The notes: generated by a model not told the origin, from the letters alone. 39,176 bases of DNA from Candidatus Polarisedimenticolaceae bacterium (GCA_036376135.1 DASVAW010000146.1:1-39176); one strand, 5' to 3'. Counted from the first letter of the stretch, positions 17,875 to 25,607 are shown. Translations and numbers: made by a program.

Positions 17875-19059
17875 ATGATGAGACCTTTCGACCCGAAACT
17901 CCTCGTTGCGCCCCTGGCGCTGCTGCTCGCGTGCGGTGCCGTGCCGGCCGTCGCGGGCCCCTCCAACGACGACTGCCTCGGGTGCCACTCCGACGCGGTC
18001 GATGCGAAGGCCTGGGAGGCGTCGATCCACGGCCAGTTGTCGCTGTCGTGCACCGACTGTCACACCGACCTCGCGACGGCGACGGAGTTCCCGCATGCGG
18101 AGAAGCTCCGGCCGGCCGACTGCACCACCTGCCACGGGGATGCCGTGGCCGCCTACGCGAAGGGGGCGCACGCCAAGGCCCGCGAGGCGGGGAAAACCGT
18201 CGCGGCGGCCTGCGTCGACTGCCACGGGAAACACGACATCCTCCCGAAGAGCGACCCGGCCTCCCGGACGTACGTCTTCACGATTCCGCAGACGTGCGGT
18301 CGCTGCCACGGCGAGAAGGCGAAGGAGTACGGCATCCACGAAGGCGACGTGCTGGCCGCGTACGTGAAGAGCGTGCACGGCAAGGGGCTCGTCCAGAGCG
18401 GACTGGCGGTCTCGGCGGAATGCACCGACTGCCACGGCTCCCACGCGATCCTCCCGAAGAGCGATCCCGACAGCACGGTCCACAAGCTCAAGGCGCCGGG
18501 AACCTGCGGGAAGTGCCACCAGGGGATCGAGCCGATCTACGCCAAGAGCATCCACGGCCAGAAGCTCGCCTCGGGCGACCTGAAGGCCCCGGCCTGCTTC
18601 GACTGCCACACCGCGCACGGGATCTCCCAGACCGGGACCGAGCGCTGGAAGCTCGAGGTCCTCGAGGAGTGCGGCAGCTGCCACGAGCAGTCGCTGACGA
18701 CCTACCGGGACACCTTCCACGGCCAGGTGTCCAAGCTCGGCTTCGGTCGCGTCGCGACGTGCGCGGGTTGCCACGGCTCGCACGACATCCTCCCGGAGAC
18801 GCATCCCGCGTCCCGCGTCTCGCCGCAGCGCCGGCAGGAGACCTGCAACCGGTGCCATCCCGGCACGAACGCGAACTTCGCGATGTACGATCCCCACGCC
18901 GACATCCACGACAAGGACCGCAACGCGATGCTCTACTGGACCGGCGTGCTCATGAAGGGCCTGCTCTTCGCCGTGTTCGCCTTCTTCCTGACCCACACCG
19001 CACTTTGGCTGAGCCGTGAGGTGATCGACCGCGCCAAGGGCGGATCCCGGCACTCCTAG
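17875..19059 (+). CDS. Eleven-haem periplasmic cytochrome c with C-terminal membrane anchor
   Basis: A 394-residue multihaem cytochrome. After a signal peptide (to about residue 28) I count eleven CxxCH motifs: CLGCH, CTDCH, CTTCH, CVDCH, CGRCH, CTDCH, CGKCH, CFDCH, CGSCH, CAGCH and CNRCH. Three segments repeat almost word for word (CVDCHGKHDILPKSDPAS, CTDCHGSHAILPKSDPDS, CAGCHGSHDILPETHPAS), showing growth by internal duplication. A hydrophobic helix near 355-376 (LLFAVFAFFLTHTALWL) anchors the C terminus in the inner membrane. The preferred start is ATG at 17875 (an adjacent ATG at 17878 is equally possible). It precedes the cytochrome b and NapC-like genes with an 11-base gap. The set resembles membrane quinol-oxidising c/b complexes of metal-respiring bacteria. 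Confidence 0.9.
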   Translation: MMRPFDPKLLVAPLALLLACGAVPAVAGPSNDDCLGCHSDAVDAKAWEASIHGQLSLSCTDCHTDLATATEFPHAEKLRPADCTTCHGDAVAAYAKGAHAKAREAGKTVAAACVDCHGKHDILPKSDPASRTYVFTIPQTCGRCHGEKAKEYGIHEGDVLAAYVKSVHGKGLVQSGLAVSAECTDCHGSHAILPKSDPDSTVHKLKAPGTCGKCHQGIEPIYAKSIHGQKLASGDLKAPACFDCHTAHGISQTGTERWKLEVLEECGSCHEQSLTTYRDTFHGQVSKLGFGRVATCAGCHGSHDILPETHPASRVSPQRRQETCNRCHPGTNANFAMYDPHADIHDKDRNAMLYWTGVLMKGLLFAVFAFFLTHTALWLSREVIDRAKGGSRHS

Positions 19060-19070
19060 GAGACGAGACG

Positions 19071-19901
19071 ATGAGCGCGCCCCACTCTCCCTCGACCCAG
19101 ATCCTGCGCTTCGACGCGAAGGACCGGCTCGCCCACATCGGCATCGTCATCAGCTTCCTCGGCCTGTCGCTGACGGGCCTGCCGCTGCTGTTCAGCCACT
19201 CGCCGTGGTCGGCGCGGCTGGCGCGCTGGCTCGGCGGCTTCGAGACCGCGGGGTTCGTCCACCGCCTGTGCGCCGGCCTGATGATCGCGGTCTTCGCGTG
19301 GCACGTCGCGCGCCTGCTGAAGCGGATCTTCGTCGAGAAGCGCTACAGCATGTTGTGGGGACCGGACTCGCTCGTCCCCCAGCCCCGCGACGCCGTGCAG
19401 ATGTTCCAGCACATGGCCTACTTCGTGCGGCTCGGTCCGCGGCCGAAGTTCGACCACTTCACCTACTGGGAGAAGTTCGACTACTGGGCGGTCTTCTGGG
19501 GCATGTTCATCATCGGGGGCTCCGGATTGATGCTCTGGTTCCCCGAGTTCTTCTCGTTGTTCCTGCCGGGCTGGGTGTTCAACATCGGACTCGTGATCCA
19601 CGGGGAGGAGGCCCTGCTCGCGACGGGCTTCATCTTCACGATCCACTTCTTCAACGAGAACCTCCGCCCCTCACGCTTCCCGATGAACCTGGTGATGTTC
19701 ACCGGGCGCGAGGAGCTCGAGGAGCTGCAGCACGATCGCCCGGGTGAATACGAGCGGTTCCAGAAGGCCGGAGGCAAGGGATGGGTGGTCGCGCCCCCGC
19801 CTCCGTCGTGGATCCTCCCCTGGGGAAGGGCGTTCGGCACGGTCGCGATCGTGCTGGGCCTGGGCATGCTCGTGCTGATCCTCTGGGCGATGGCCGCATG
19901 A
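19071..19901 (+). CDS. Di-haem b-type cytochrome, cytochrome b561/formate dehydrogenase gamma-like
   Basis: A 276-residue integral membrane protein. Four main helices carry conserved histidines: RLAHIGIVISFLGLSLTG, GFVHRLCAGLMIAVFAWHVARL, the helix around AVFWGMFIIGGSGLMLWF, and VIHGEEALLATGFIFTIHFFNENL. The paired His in helices two and four fit haem b ligation. A C-terminal soluble loop (EELEELQHDRPGEYERF) is followed by a last helix (VAIVLGLGMLVLILWAM). AGGAGACGAG precedes the ATG at 19071. Its TGA overlaps the next ATG. In such operons the b subunit connects the quinone pool with the periplasmic multihaem subunits. Direction of electron flow cannot be read from the sequence. Confidence 0.9.
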   Translation: MSAPHSPSTQILRFDAKDRLAHIGIVISFLGLSLTGLPLLFSHSPWSARLARWLGGFETAGFVHRLCAGLMIAVFAWHVARLLKRIFVEKRYSMLWGPDSLVPQPRDAVQMFQHMAYFVRLGPRPKFDHFTYWEKFDYWAVFWGMFIIGGSGLMLWFPEFFSLFLPGWVFNIGLVIHGEEALLATGFIFTIHFFNENLRPSRFPMNLVMFTGREELEELQHDRPGEYERFQKAGGKGWVVAPPPPSWILPWGRAFGTVAIVLGLGMLVLILWAMAA

Positions 19902-21343
19902 CGACCCCCGGACCGGTCGAGCGGCACTCCGCGTTCCGCGCCTTCCTGACGTCGGTCACCGGCAACACGGTCAGCCTGCTCGGGAGCGCGCTGACGACCG
20001 CGGCCGCGGTGCTCTTCCTGAGCCTCTGGATCATCCAGTCGCTGGGATTCCGCGGCGGCGCCTACCTCGGGATCATCACGTTCCTCGTCCTCCCCGGCAT
20101 CTTCGCCGCCGGGCTCGCGCTGATCCCCCTCGGGGTCGCGCGGGAGAAACGGCGCCGCGCCCGCGTCGGGGACACGACGCAGGCGCGCCTGCCGGTGCTC
20201 GACCTCAACCACGGGCGAACCCGGAATCTCGCGCTGATCTTCCTGGCGGCCACCCTCGTCAACGTCGTGCTCCTGGCCGCGGCGACGTACGAGGGGATCG
20301 AGGTGATGGACTCGACCGAGTTCTGCGGGACGACCTGCCACACCGTGATGGACCCCGAGTTCACCGCCTACAGCCGCTCGCCGCACTCGCGGGTGAAGTG
20401 CGTCGAGTGCCACATCGGGCCCGGCGCCGGCTGGTTCGTGAAGTCCAAGCTCTCCGGCTCCTGGCAGCTCGTTTCGGTCGCGCTCGACCTCTACCCCCGG
20501 CCCATCCCGACGCCGGTCCACAACCTGCGCCCGGCGCGCGAGACCTGCGAGCAGTGCCACTGGCCGACGAAATTCGTGGGCGACCGGCTGCGCGTGCGCA
20601 CCCACTACGAGGAGACCGAGACCAACGACGAGGTCAAGACCGTCCTGATGCTGAGGGTCGGCGGCAAGCTCGGTTCGTCCTCCCACGGCATCCATTGGCA
20701 CGTCGATCCCGGAGTCGAGATCCGCTACCGCTCCGACCCGTCGCGCGAGACGATCTACGAGGTCGAGCTGCGCGACCACGACGGCAACCTCCGGCTGTAC
20801 CGCGGCAAGGACGCCGACTCCGAGGCCGGAAAGGCCGCCGCGGAGTGGCGGACGATGGACTGCGTCGACTGCCACAACCGGCCGACGCACATCTACCGCA
20901 TGCCGATCCCCGAGATCGACCTGGCGCTGCAGGACGGGCGCATCGACCGAGGGCTCCCGTGGATCCGCCGCGAGGGGCTGAAGGCGCTGCAGGGGACCTA
21001 CGACTCGCACGAAGCGGCCCGCGCGGGGATCCTCGAAGCGGTACGAGGCTTCTACCGGCAGAACTACCCGGACCGCGTGCCGGAGTGGGGCGCGCGGATC
21101 GACGCGGCCGCGACGGCGCTGGGCGACATCTGGTGCTCGAACATCTTCCCCAACATGAAGATCACCTGGGGAACGTACCCGAACCACATCGGGCACGAGG
21201 ACTCGCCCGGCTGCTTCCGCTGCCACTCGGGGGAGCTCTCGACGGCGGACGGGCGCACGATCGAGCAGGACTGCTCGACGTGCCACGCGCTGCTTGCGAT
21301 GGGAGAGAAGGACCCCGAGATCCTGAAACAACTCGAGCCCTGA
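19898..21343 (+). CDS. NapC/NirT-type membrane multihaem cytochrome c (six haem motifs)
   Basis: A 481-residue protein with three hydrophobic helices (about 25-50, 55-80 and 112-130) followed by a periplasmic haem domain. Motifs in order are C143-G-T-T-C147-H (three residues between the cysteines), then CVECH, CEQCH, CVDCH, CFRCH and CSTCH. Typical NapC/NirT features are EFCGTTCHTVMDPEFTAY, SPHSRVKCVECHIGPGAGWFVKSK (read in two parts) and the following amphipathic KLSGSWQL. Members of this family oxidise quinol and hand electrons to periplasmic acceptors. The ATG at 19898 overlaps the cytochrome b stop. With its neighbours it should form one inner-membrane complex or relay. It ends 16 bases before the convergent infC gene. 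Confidence 0.9.
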   Translation: MTTPGPVERHSAFRAFLTSVTGNTVSLLGSALTTAAAVLFLSLWIIQSLGFRGGAYLGIITFLVLPGIFAAGLALIPLGVAREKRRRARVGDTTQARLPVLDLNHGRTRNLALIFLAATLVNVVLLAAATYEGIEVMDSTEFCGTTCHTVMDPEFTAYSRSPHSRVKCVECHIGPGAGWFVKSKLSGSWQLVSVALDLYPRPIPTPVHNLRPARETCEQCHWPTKFVGDRLRVRTHYEETETNDEVKTVLMLRVGGKLGSSSHGIHWHVDPGVEIRYRSDPSRETIYEVELRDHDGNLRLYRGKDADSEAGKAAAEWRTMDCVDCHNRPTHIYRMPIPEIDLALQDGRIDRGLPWIRREGLKALQGTYDSHEAARAGILEAVRGFYRQNYPDRVPEWGARIDAAATALGDIWCSNIFPNMKITWGTYPNHIGHEDSPGCFRCHSGELSTADGRTIEQDCSTCHALLAMGEKDPEILKQLEP

Positions 21344-21359
21344 GGGCCCGAGAGGTCGA

Positions 21360-21932
21360 TCAGGCCGTCGGAGGCTGCGCCGGCGGCGGCGTCGGCCGCT
21401 CCGCGGGGCGGGGATGCGCTCCCTTGCGCGGGGCGAGCGTCATGCTCATGTCCCGGTTGACGATCTCGCCGGGCGCCGCCTCGATCGACGACACGTCCTG
21501 AAGCATCGCGATCACCCGGTCGAGCACCTTGCGGCCGTTCTCCGGCCGTCGCAGGTCGCGTCCGCGGAACATGATCGTCACGCGCACCTTGTCGCCGTCG
21601 AGGAGGAAGCGGCGTGCGTGCCCGGCCTTGGTCTCGAGATCGTGATCGTCGATGTTGGGCCGCAGCTTGATCTGCTTGACCTCGATCCGCGTCTCTTTCT
21701 TGCGGGCTTCCTTGGCCTTCTTGGCGATCTCGAACTTGTGCTTGCCCCAGTCCATCAGCTTGACGACGATCGGGCGGGCCTCCGCGGCGACCTCGACGAG
21801 ATCGAGGCCCTGCTCTTCCGCGATGCGGCGGGCTTCTTCGATGGAGAGGACGCCGTACTGGGTACCGTCGGCGCCGATCAGTCGGATGGGACTCAGACGG
21901 ATCTGGTGATTGACCCGGACCTTATCGTCGAT
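21360..21932 (-). CDS. infC: Translation initiation factor IF-3, starting at an ATC codon
   Basis: IF-3 of about 190 residues, binding the 30S subunit and checking initiator tRNA and start codon. The N domain reads DDKVRVNHQIRLSPIRLIG, then QYGVLSIEEARRIAEEQGLDLVEV. The linker and C domain follow (VKLMDWGKHKFEIAKKAKE, IKLRPNIDDHD, KVRVTIMFRGRD). A Pro/Ala-rich tail of about 20 residues ends it. No ATG, GTG or TTG lies between the upstream in-frame TGA and the conserved N domain. GGAGG (minus strand, 21943-21939) sits six bases before ATC at 21932-21930, so ATC must be the start. Rare start codons are the known basis of infC self-control. The usual rpmI-rplT neighbours are absent. Confidence 0.93.
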   Translation of the reverse strand: MDDKVRVNHQIRLSPIRLIGADGTQYGVLSIEEARRIAEEQGLDLVEVAAEARPIVVKLMDWGKHKFEIAKKAKEARKKETRIEVKQIKLRPNIDDHDLETKAGHARRFLLDGDKVRVTIMFRGRDLRRPENGRKVLDRVIAMLQDVSSIEAAPGEIVNRDMSMTLAPRKGAHPRPAERPTPPPAQPPTA

Positions 21933-21988
21933 GCGACACCTCCATCGCGGCGCGTCCCACCCGGGACGTCAGGCCGCCAAGCCCGGGG

Positions 21989-21997
21989 AGTATAACA
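21989..21997 (-). promoter_or_regulatory. Extended -10 promoter of infC
   Basis: The minus strand reads TGTTATACT (21997-21989), an extended -10 element (TGn plus TATACT). Predicted transcription start is near 21982, leaving a leader of about 50 nt before the ATC start codon. No good -35 box is visible, as is common with extended -10 promoters. Confidence 0.55.
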
Positions 21998-22025
21998 CCC
22001 GCCCCCCGGGGATCAGACCGGGAGC

Positions 22026-22424
22026 CTAACGGCGTTTCCGCCCGGAAACGTTGGCGTTCCCGCCCCGGTCCGGCGGTTCATGGGTCGCCCGCACGACCGT
22101 GTGGATGCCGCCGCGGACGTAGAAGTCCCCTTCGATCTCCATCCGGCGGGGGCTCGTCGCCCGTACCAGGTCGTCGAGGATCCGGTTCGTGACCGCCTCG
22201 TGGAAGTGCCCCTCGTTGCGGAACGACCAGAAGTAGAGCTTCAGCGATTTGAGCTCGACGCAGCGGCGGTCGGGGACGTAGCGGATCCGGAACGTGGCGA
22301 AGTCCGGCTGGCCGGTCTTCGGGCACAGGCACGTGAACTCCGGAACGGTGAACTCGATCGTGTAGTCCCGCCCCGGTTCGGGGTTGGGAAAGGTCTCGAG
22401 CTTCCGGTTCGGTCGGCTGGGCAT
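22026..22424 (-). CDS. queF: NADPH-dependent 7-cyano-7-deazaguanine reductase
   Basis: A 132-residue QueF of the short (unimodular) type. It reduces preQ0 to preQ1 in queuosine tRNA modification. The catalytic Cys is C34 in CPKTGQPDF and the acid/base Asp is D41. The QueF signature [20 protein letters not shown] follows. Length and motif spacing match the Bacillus-type enzyme of about 150-165 residues, here with a short N terminus and a basic C-terminal tail. The ATG at 22424 has no Shine-Dalgarno and lies nine bases after TATAGT, suggesting a leaderless mRNA. No other queuosine gene is nearby. Confidence 0.95.
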   Translation of the reverse strand: MPSRPNRKLETFPNPEPGRDYTIEFTVPEFTCLCPKTGQPDFATFRIRYVPDRRCVELKSLKLYFWSFRNEGHFHEAVTNRILDDLVRATSPRRMEIEGDFYVRGGIHTVVRATHEPPDRGGNANVSGRKRR

Positions 22425-22433
22425 CGAGGGGGC

Positions 22434-22439
22434 ACTATA
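22434..22439 (-). promoter_or_regulatory. -10-like box (TATAGT) of queF
   Basis: TATAGT on the minus strand ends nine bases before the queF ATG, placing the predicted transcription start within about three bases of the start codon. The intervening GCCCCCTCG has no ribosome-binding site. Confidence 0.4.
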
Positions 22440-22442
22440 GCG

Positions 22443-23096
22443 TCAGCCCGAAACGGGCCCGGATGCCGCCGGCTCCCGGCGGGCGGCGGCCTCGGCCGCC
22501 TCGGCGAGCCGCGCGGCGGCCCGGCCGAGGCGCTTGCCGGCTTCTCCCGACTCGCGAAGGTGATGCAGGGCCCTCTCGGTCTCGCCGCGCTCGATCCACT
22601 GCCGCGCCAGCTCGAGGTGCCCGAACAGCGCGGTGAGCGGGCTGTTGATCTCCTCCCCCACCGCCGACGCGAGGGAGGCGAGCGCCTCACGGTGCCGCCC
22701 CCCCTCCCGGGCGTTGCGCACCGCGCGGATGCGCGAGGCGGAGACCGCGCGCGCGGCGATCTCCGCGGGGGTGGAAAGCGGGGACACGACGTCGTCGGCC
22801 CCCGCGTCGAGCGCCGCCAGCAGATCCTGCAGGTTCTCCCGCGCGTCGACGACGACGACGGCGACCGCCCCGAGGAGCGGGTTCGCGCGAACGGCCCGAC
22901 AGGCGGCGAGTCCCGCCTCGCGCGCTCCGCCCCGCTCGATGACGAGGACGCCGGGGCGCAGTCGCGCCACCTCCTCGGGCGCCCGCTCCGCCGAACAGGC
23001 GAACGACGGGAGTCCGAGCTGCGTCAACTTGGCGGAAAGGCGCGGTGCGCTCGCTCCCGCGACGACGGCCGACACCTTCTCGCTCGCGGCATCCAT
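22443..23096 (-). CDS. Degenerate receiver plus HisKA-like signalling protein
   Basis: A 217-residue protein. Residues about 5-120 follow a response-regulator receiver plan (VSAVVAGASAPRLSAKLTQLG, RPGVLVIERGG, AVAVVVVDARENLQDLLAALDAGADDVVSPL). The phosphoacceptor Asp position is E54, and the conserved Lys of the T/S-K-P loop is missing. Residues about 135-200 look like a histidine-kinase dimerisation helix pair: SLASAVGEEINSPLTALFGHLELA. Normal kinases have HEIN; here the His is E148. There is no ATP-binding domain. It is probably a non-catalytic dimeric adaptor or a decoy in a two-component pathway. The ATG at 23096 is used; TAGATT upstream may be its -10. Confidence 0.72.
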   Translation of the reverse strand: MDAASEKVSAVVAGASAPRLSAKLTQLGLPSFACSAERAPEEVARLRPGVLVIERGGAREAGLAACRAVRANPLLGAVAVVVVDARENLQDLLAALDAGADDVVSPLSTPAEIAARAVSASRIRAVRNAREGGRHREALASLASAVGEEINSPLTALFGHLELARQWIERGETERALHHLRESGEAGKRLGRAAARLAEAAEAAARREPAASGPVSG

Positions 23097-23161
23097 CCGA
23101 TCGGAGCCCCCCGGACCGGCGCGAATCTAGGCGGAGGAGCCGGCCGGCGCAACCCCCCGGA

Positions 23162-24280
23162 TCAGCGGGCCGCCTCCAGCCGGACCGCGACCTTTCGGGT
23201 TTCGTCCCCCCGGCGCACGGTCAACGTGACCGTCTTCCCGATCCCGGCCTCCTCGAAGGCCCACAGCAGGTCGTCGAGGGTGTCGACCTTCTTGCCGTCG
23301 ACCGCGAGGATGATGTCCCCCCAGCGGAAGCGACGACGGTCCAGCCGCTCGATCCCGACGAGTCCCGCACGATCCGCCGGGGAGCCTTCCGAGACCTCGT
23401 AGATCGCGATCCCTTCGGGAACGCCGCGGTAGCGGGCCACGCGGTCGGGAACGGGGCTGAACCCGATGATCGGCCGCTCGATCTTCCCCGTCTTGATCAA
23501 CTGCGGCACGATCCGCGCGATGACGTCGATCGGGACGGCGAAACCGATGCCGGCCGACGCCCCCGACGGGGTGTAGATCGCCGTGTTCACGCCGACGACC
23601 CGCGCGCTCGAGTCGAGCAGCGGCCCGCCGGAGTTGCCGGGGTTGATCGCGGCGTCGGTCTGGATCACGTCGCGGATCGTCCTGTTGTTGGGAGAGGTCA
23701 GCTCGCGCCCCAGGGCGCTGACGACGCCTACGGTGAGCGAGTGGTCGAACCCGAAGGGGTTCCCCACCGCGAAGACCTTCTGGCCGACCAGAAGCGACGA
23801 CGAGCGTCCCAGCGAGACCGGCTGCAGCCGGTCGGCAGGGGCATCGATCTTGAGGACGGCGCAGTCCTTGTCGGGAGTGGACCCGACGTATCGGGCTTCC
23901 CAGTCGCTCCCGTCCGCCAGTCGCACGGTGAGCCTCTGCGCGTTCTCGACGACGTGGAAGTTCGTGACGACGTGACCGTCCTTGTCCCACACGAAGCCGC
24001 TGCCGCTCCCCTGCGGGATCTCCTGGACGTTCATGGAGAAAAGATCGCGCTGAAGCACCGACGAGGTGATGAACACGACCGAAGGGGAGGAGCGCCGGAA
24101 CACGTCGATGTCCCGGCGCTCCTCGGCGCTCAGGCCGGAGGCGGCCTCGCCCGACGCGCCGCCCGCCGCCGCCCCGGGTTCCGCGGGGGGAGGGCTGGCG
24201 TTACCCACCGGCGTTCCCTGCCCGCAGGCGAAGCCCAATACGAACGTGAGGACGGCGAGCGCCGCCATGCGAAGCTTCAT
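23162..24280 (-). CDS. HtrA/DegP-type periplasmic serine protease with one PDZ domain
   Basis: A 372-residue protein quality-control protease. The signal region ends near LGFAC19, possibly a lipoprotein site although the lipobox is imperfect. A low-complexity Ala/Gly/Pro linker (about 20-50) leads to the trypsin-like domain with H109 (TNFHVVENA), D139 (PDKDCAVLKI) and S217 (INPGNSGGPLLD). One PDZ domain occupies about 275-370 (YEVSEGSPADRAGL, WGDIILAVDGKKV, VTLTVRRGD). It is DegS-like in having a single PDZ but shows no clear membrane helix apart from the signal. Expected substrates are misfolded envelope proteins. It is transcribed alone or with the small cytochrome gene behind it. Confidence 0.93.
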   Translation of the reverse strand: MKLRMAALAVLTFVLGFACGQGTPVGNASPPPAEPGAAAGGASGEAASGLSAEERRDIDVFRRSSPSVVFITSSVLQRDLFSMNVQEIPQGSGSGFVWDKDGHVVTNFHVVENAQRLTVRLADGSDWEARYVGSTPDKDCAVLKIDAPADRLQPVSLGRSSSLLVGQKVFAVGNPFGFDHSLTVGVVSALGRELTSPNNRTIRDVIQTDAAINPGNSGGPLLDSSARVVGVNTAIYTPSGASAGIGFAVPIDVIARIVPQLIKTGKIERPIIGFSPVPDRVARYRGVPEGIAIYEVSEGSPADRAGLVGIERLDRRRFRWGDIILAVDGKKVDTLDDLLWAFEEAGIGKTVTLTVRRGDETRKVAVRLEAAR

Positions 24281-24308
24281 CGTCGAACCTCCGTCGGAAA
24301 CCTGGAGA

Positions 24309-24620
24309 CTACTTCAGGGTCTTGACGTGCGCCGCGATGGCCTGGATGTCGGCCGCGGACAACTTGTCCTTGTAGGCCGGCATCTTGTTCTTGCCCTCGC
24401 TGGCGACCTTCGCGATCGCGGCGGCGTCGTTCGCCTTCTGAAACGCCGGATCGTTGAAGTTGGCCGAACCTTTCGCCATCGGCTTGGCGACGCCGTCCTT
24501 GCCGTGGCACATCGCGCACTTGGACTCGTAGAGCGCCTTGCCGTCGGGCTCCGCGAACGCGGGGACGGCGAACAAGAAGAGGAACGCGGACCCGATGGAA
24601 AGCGCGAGACAGCGGCGCAT
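24309..24620 (-). CDS. Small periplasmic monohaem cytochrome c
   Basis: A 103-residue class I cytochrome c. Signal peptide 1-23 (ending AFA-E), haem motif C35-A-M-C38-H39 (YESKCAMCHGKDG) and distal Met in KNKMPAYKDKLS. The final helix AADIQAIAAHVKTLK is typical of c551/c552-like carriers. Good Shine-Dalgarno AAAGGAG lies before the ATG at 24620. It lies 28 bases upstream of the HtrA start on the same strand, so it may be co-transcribed with that gene. A soluble electron shuttle is the likely role, with partner unknown. Confidence 0.92.
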   Translation of the reverse strand: MRRCLALSIGSAFLFLFAVPAFAEPDGKALYESKCAMCHGKDGVAKPMAKGSANFNDPAFQKANDAAAIAKVASEGKNKMPAYKDKLSAADIQAIAAHVKTLK

Positions 24621-24653
24621 GACCGGGGCTCCTTTCGGTACCCCGGCGGAGGA

Positions 24654-25157
24654 TCACGCCGGGGGCGGCGGCGTGGGCGACTCCACGCCCCGCGCCGCGC
24701 ATTTAACCACTAGCACGGGGCATGCCGCTTCCCGTAACACCCGTTCCGCCACGGAGCCGAAGACGAGCTTCCGCCACCCGGCCCAACCGTGCGTCGCCAG
24801 GACGATCAGGTCGGCACCGATTCCCTCCGATGCGCGCACGAGCTCGCGGGCGGGGTCCCCCACGCCCACCCGGACCTCGCACCCGGCGGTGCCCGCGAAG
24901 TGCTCCGCCGCGAGCGTTTCCAGCCTTCGGGAGACCTCCGCGCGCAGCTTCCCCAGATACTCGGCCGCCGGCACGACCGACAGCCCGAAATCCACGTACG
25001 GCGGGATCTCCCAGGGAGTCGGCGGCTCGTCCGGGAGGACGTGCATGAGAACGACCCGGGAGGCGGTCCCCACCGCGATCGCGCGCGCCGTCGCGAACGC
25101 CTGCACGGACTCGGAGCTGAAGTCGGTGGCGACGAGAATCGTTCGGAAGGGCAACAT
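24654..25157 (-). CDS. Universal stress protein (UspA family)
   Basis: A 167-residue single Usp domain. It begins FRTILVATDFSSESVQAFATA, has LMHVLPDEPP after the first strand pair, and closes with the nucleotide-binding stretch LIVLATHGWAGWRKLVFGSVAERVLREAACPVLVV (G-x2-G near the C terminus, then GS). These residues fit the ATP-binding subclass. Cytoplasmic, usually induced by starvation or redox stress. It precedes the small cytochrome c gene by 33 bases on the same strand. The ATG at 25157 gives the canonical start. Confidence 0.92.
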   Translation of the reverse strand: MLPFRTILVATDFSSESVQAFATARAIAVGTASRVVLMHVLPDEPPTPWEIPPYVDFGLSVVPAAEYLGKLRAEVSRRLETLAAEHFAGTAGCEVRVGVGDPARELVRASEGIGADLIVLATHGWAGWRKLVFGSVAERVLREAACPVLVVKCAARGVESPTPPPPA

Positions 25158-25219
25158 GCGACGCCCTCGCCTTCGCCGAGCAGGCTAGCGCCGCATCCCC
25201 CGGACGGCCTTGAGCAACG

Positions 25220-25528
25220 TCAATCCCGTCCCCCCTCGGGGACGGGGCGTCCCGGCGCGGGGACGGCCCTCCGTGAGCGGCGGGCCTCGAACCAGGCCCC
25301 GCTCGCCACCGCGACGAGGACCAGCGAGAAGCAGAGGAAGAAACCGGTCACGAATCCGCCGCTGTAGGCCTCCCCCACGGCGAGGTAGTACTCGTTGGAC
25401 GGGATTCGCGGGAACGTCGCCAACTCGTTGTTGAACACCCGTCCGACGAATACCCCGAGCGCCCCGAGGCAGAACAGGGCCCCGGGGACTCCGATCAACA
25501 AGGCCGCGAAGCGGTCGCGTCGACTCAT
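25220..25528 (-). CDS. Hypothetical two-helix membrane protein
   Basis: A 102-residue protein with two hydrophobic helices at about 8-28 (ALLIGVPGALFCLGALGVFVG) and 57-78 (FVTGFFLCFSLVLVAVASGAW). The loop between is polar (FNNELATFPRIPSNEYY) and the tail is basic and proline-rich. I do not recognise a family. The ATG at 25528 has no Shine-Dalgarno but follows GATACT by eight bases, like other leaderless candidates in this window. It ends 62 bases before the Usp gene on the same strand. No function is proposed. Confidence 0.65.
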   Translation of the reverse strand: MSRRDRFAALLIGVPGALFCLGALGVFVGRVFNNELATFPRIPSNEYYLAVGEAYSGGFVTGFFLCFSLVLVAVASGAWFEARRSRRAVPAPGRPVPEGGRD

Positions 25529-25607
25529 GGGTCCGGAGTATCCGGTCAGGCGCCCGGCGCGACCATCCCCAAATGCGGCGGGGGAGGCACGAAGATGCCT
25601 CGGCGCC

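Noticed and set aside
21360-21755. IF-3 starting at the internal ATG (21755)
   Set aside because: That start deletes the conserved N domain, which is fully encoded upstream in the same frame back to the ATC.
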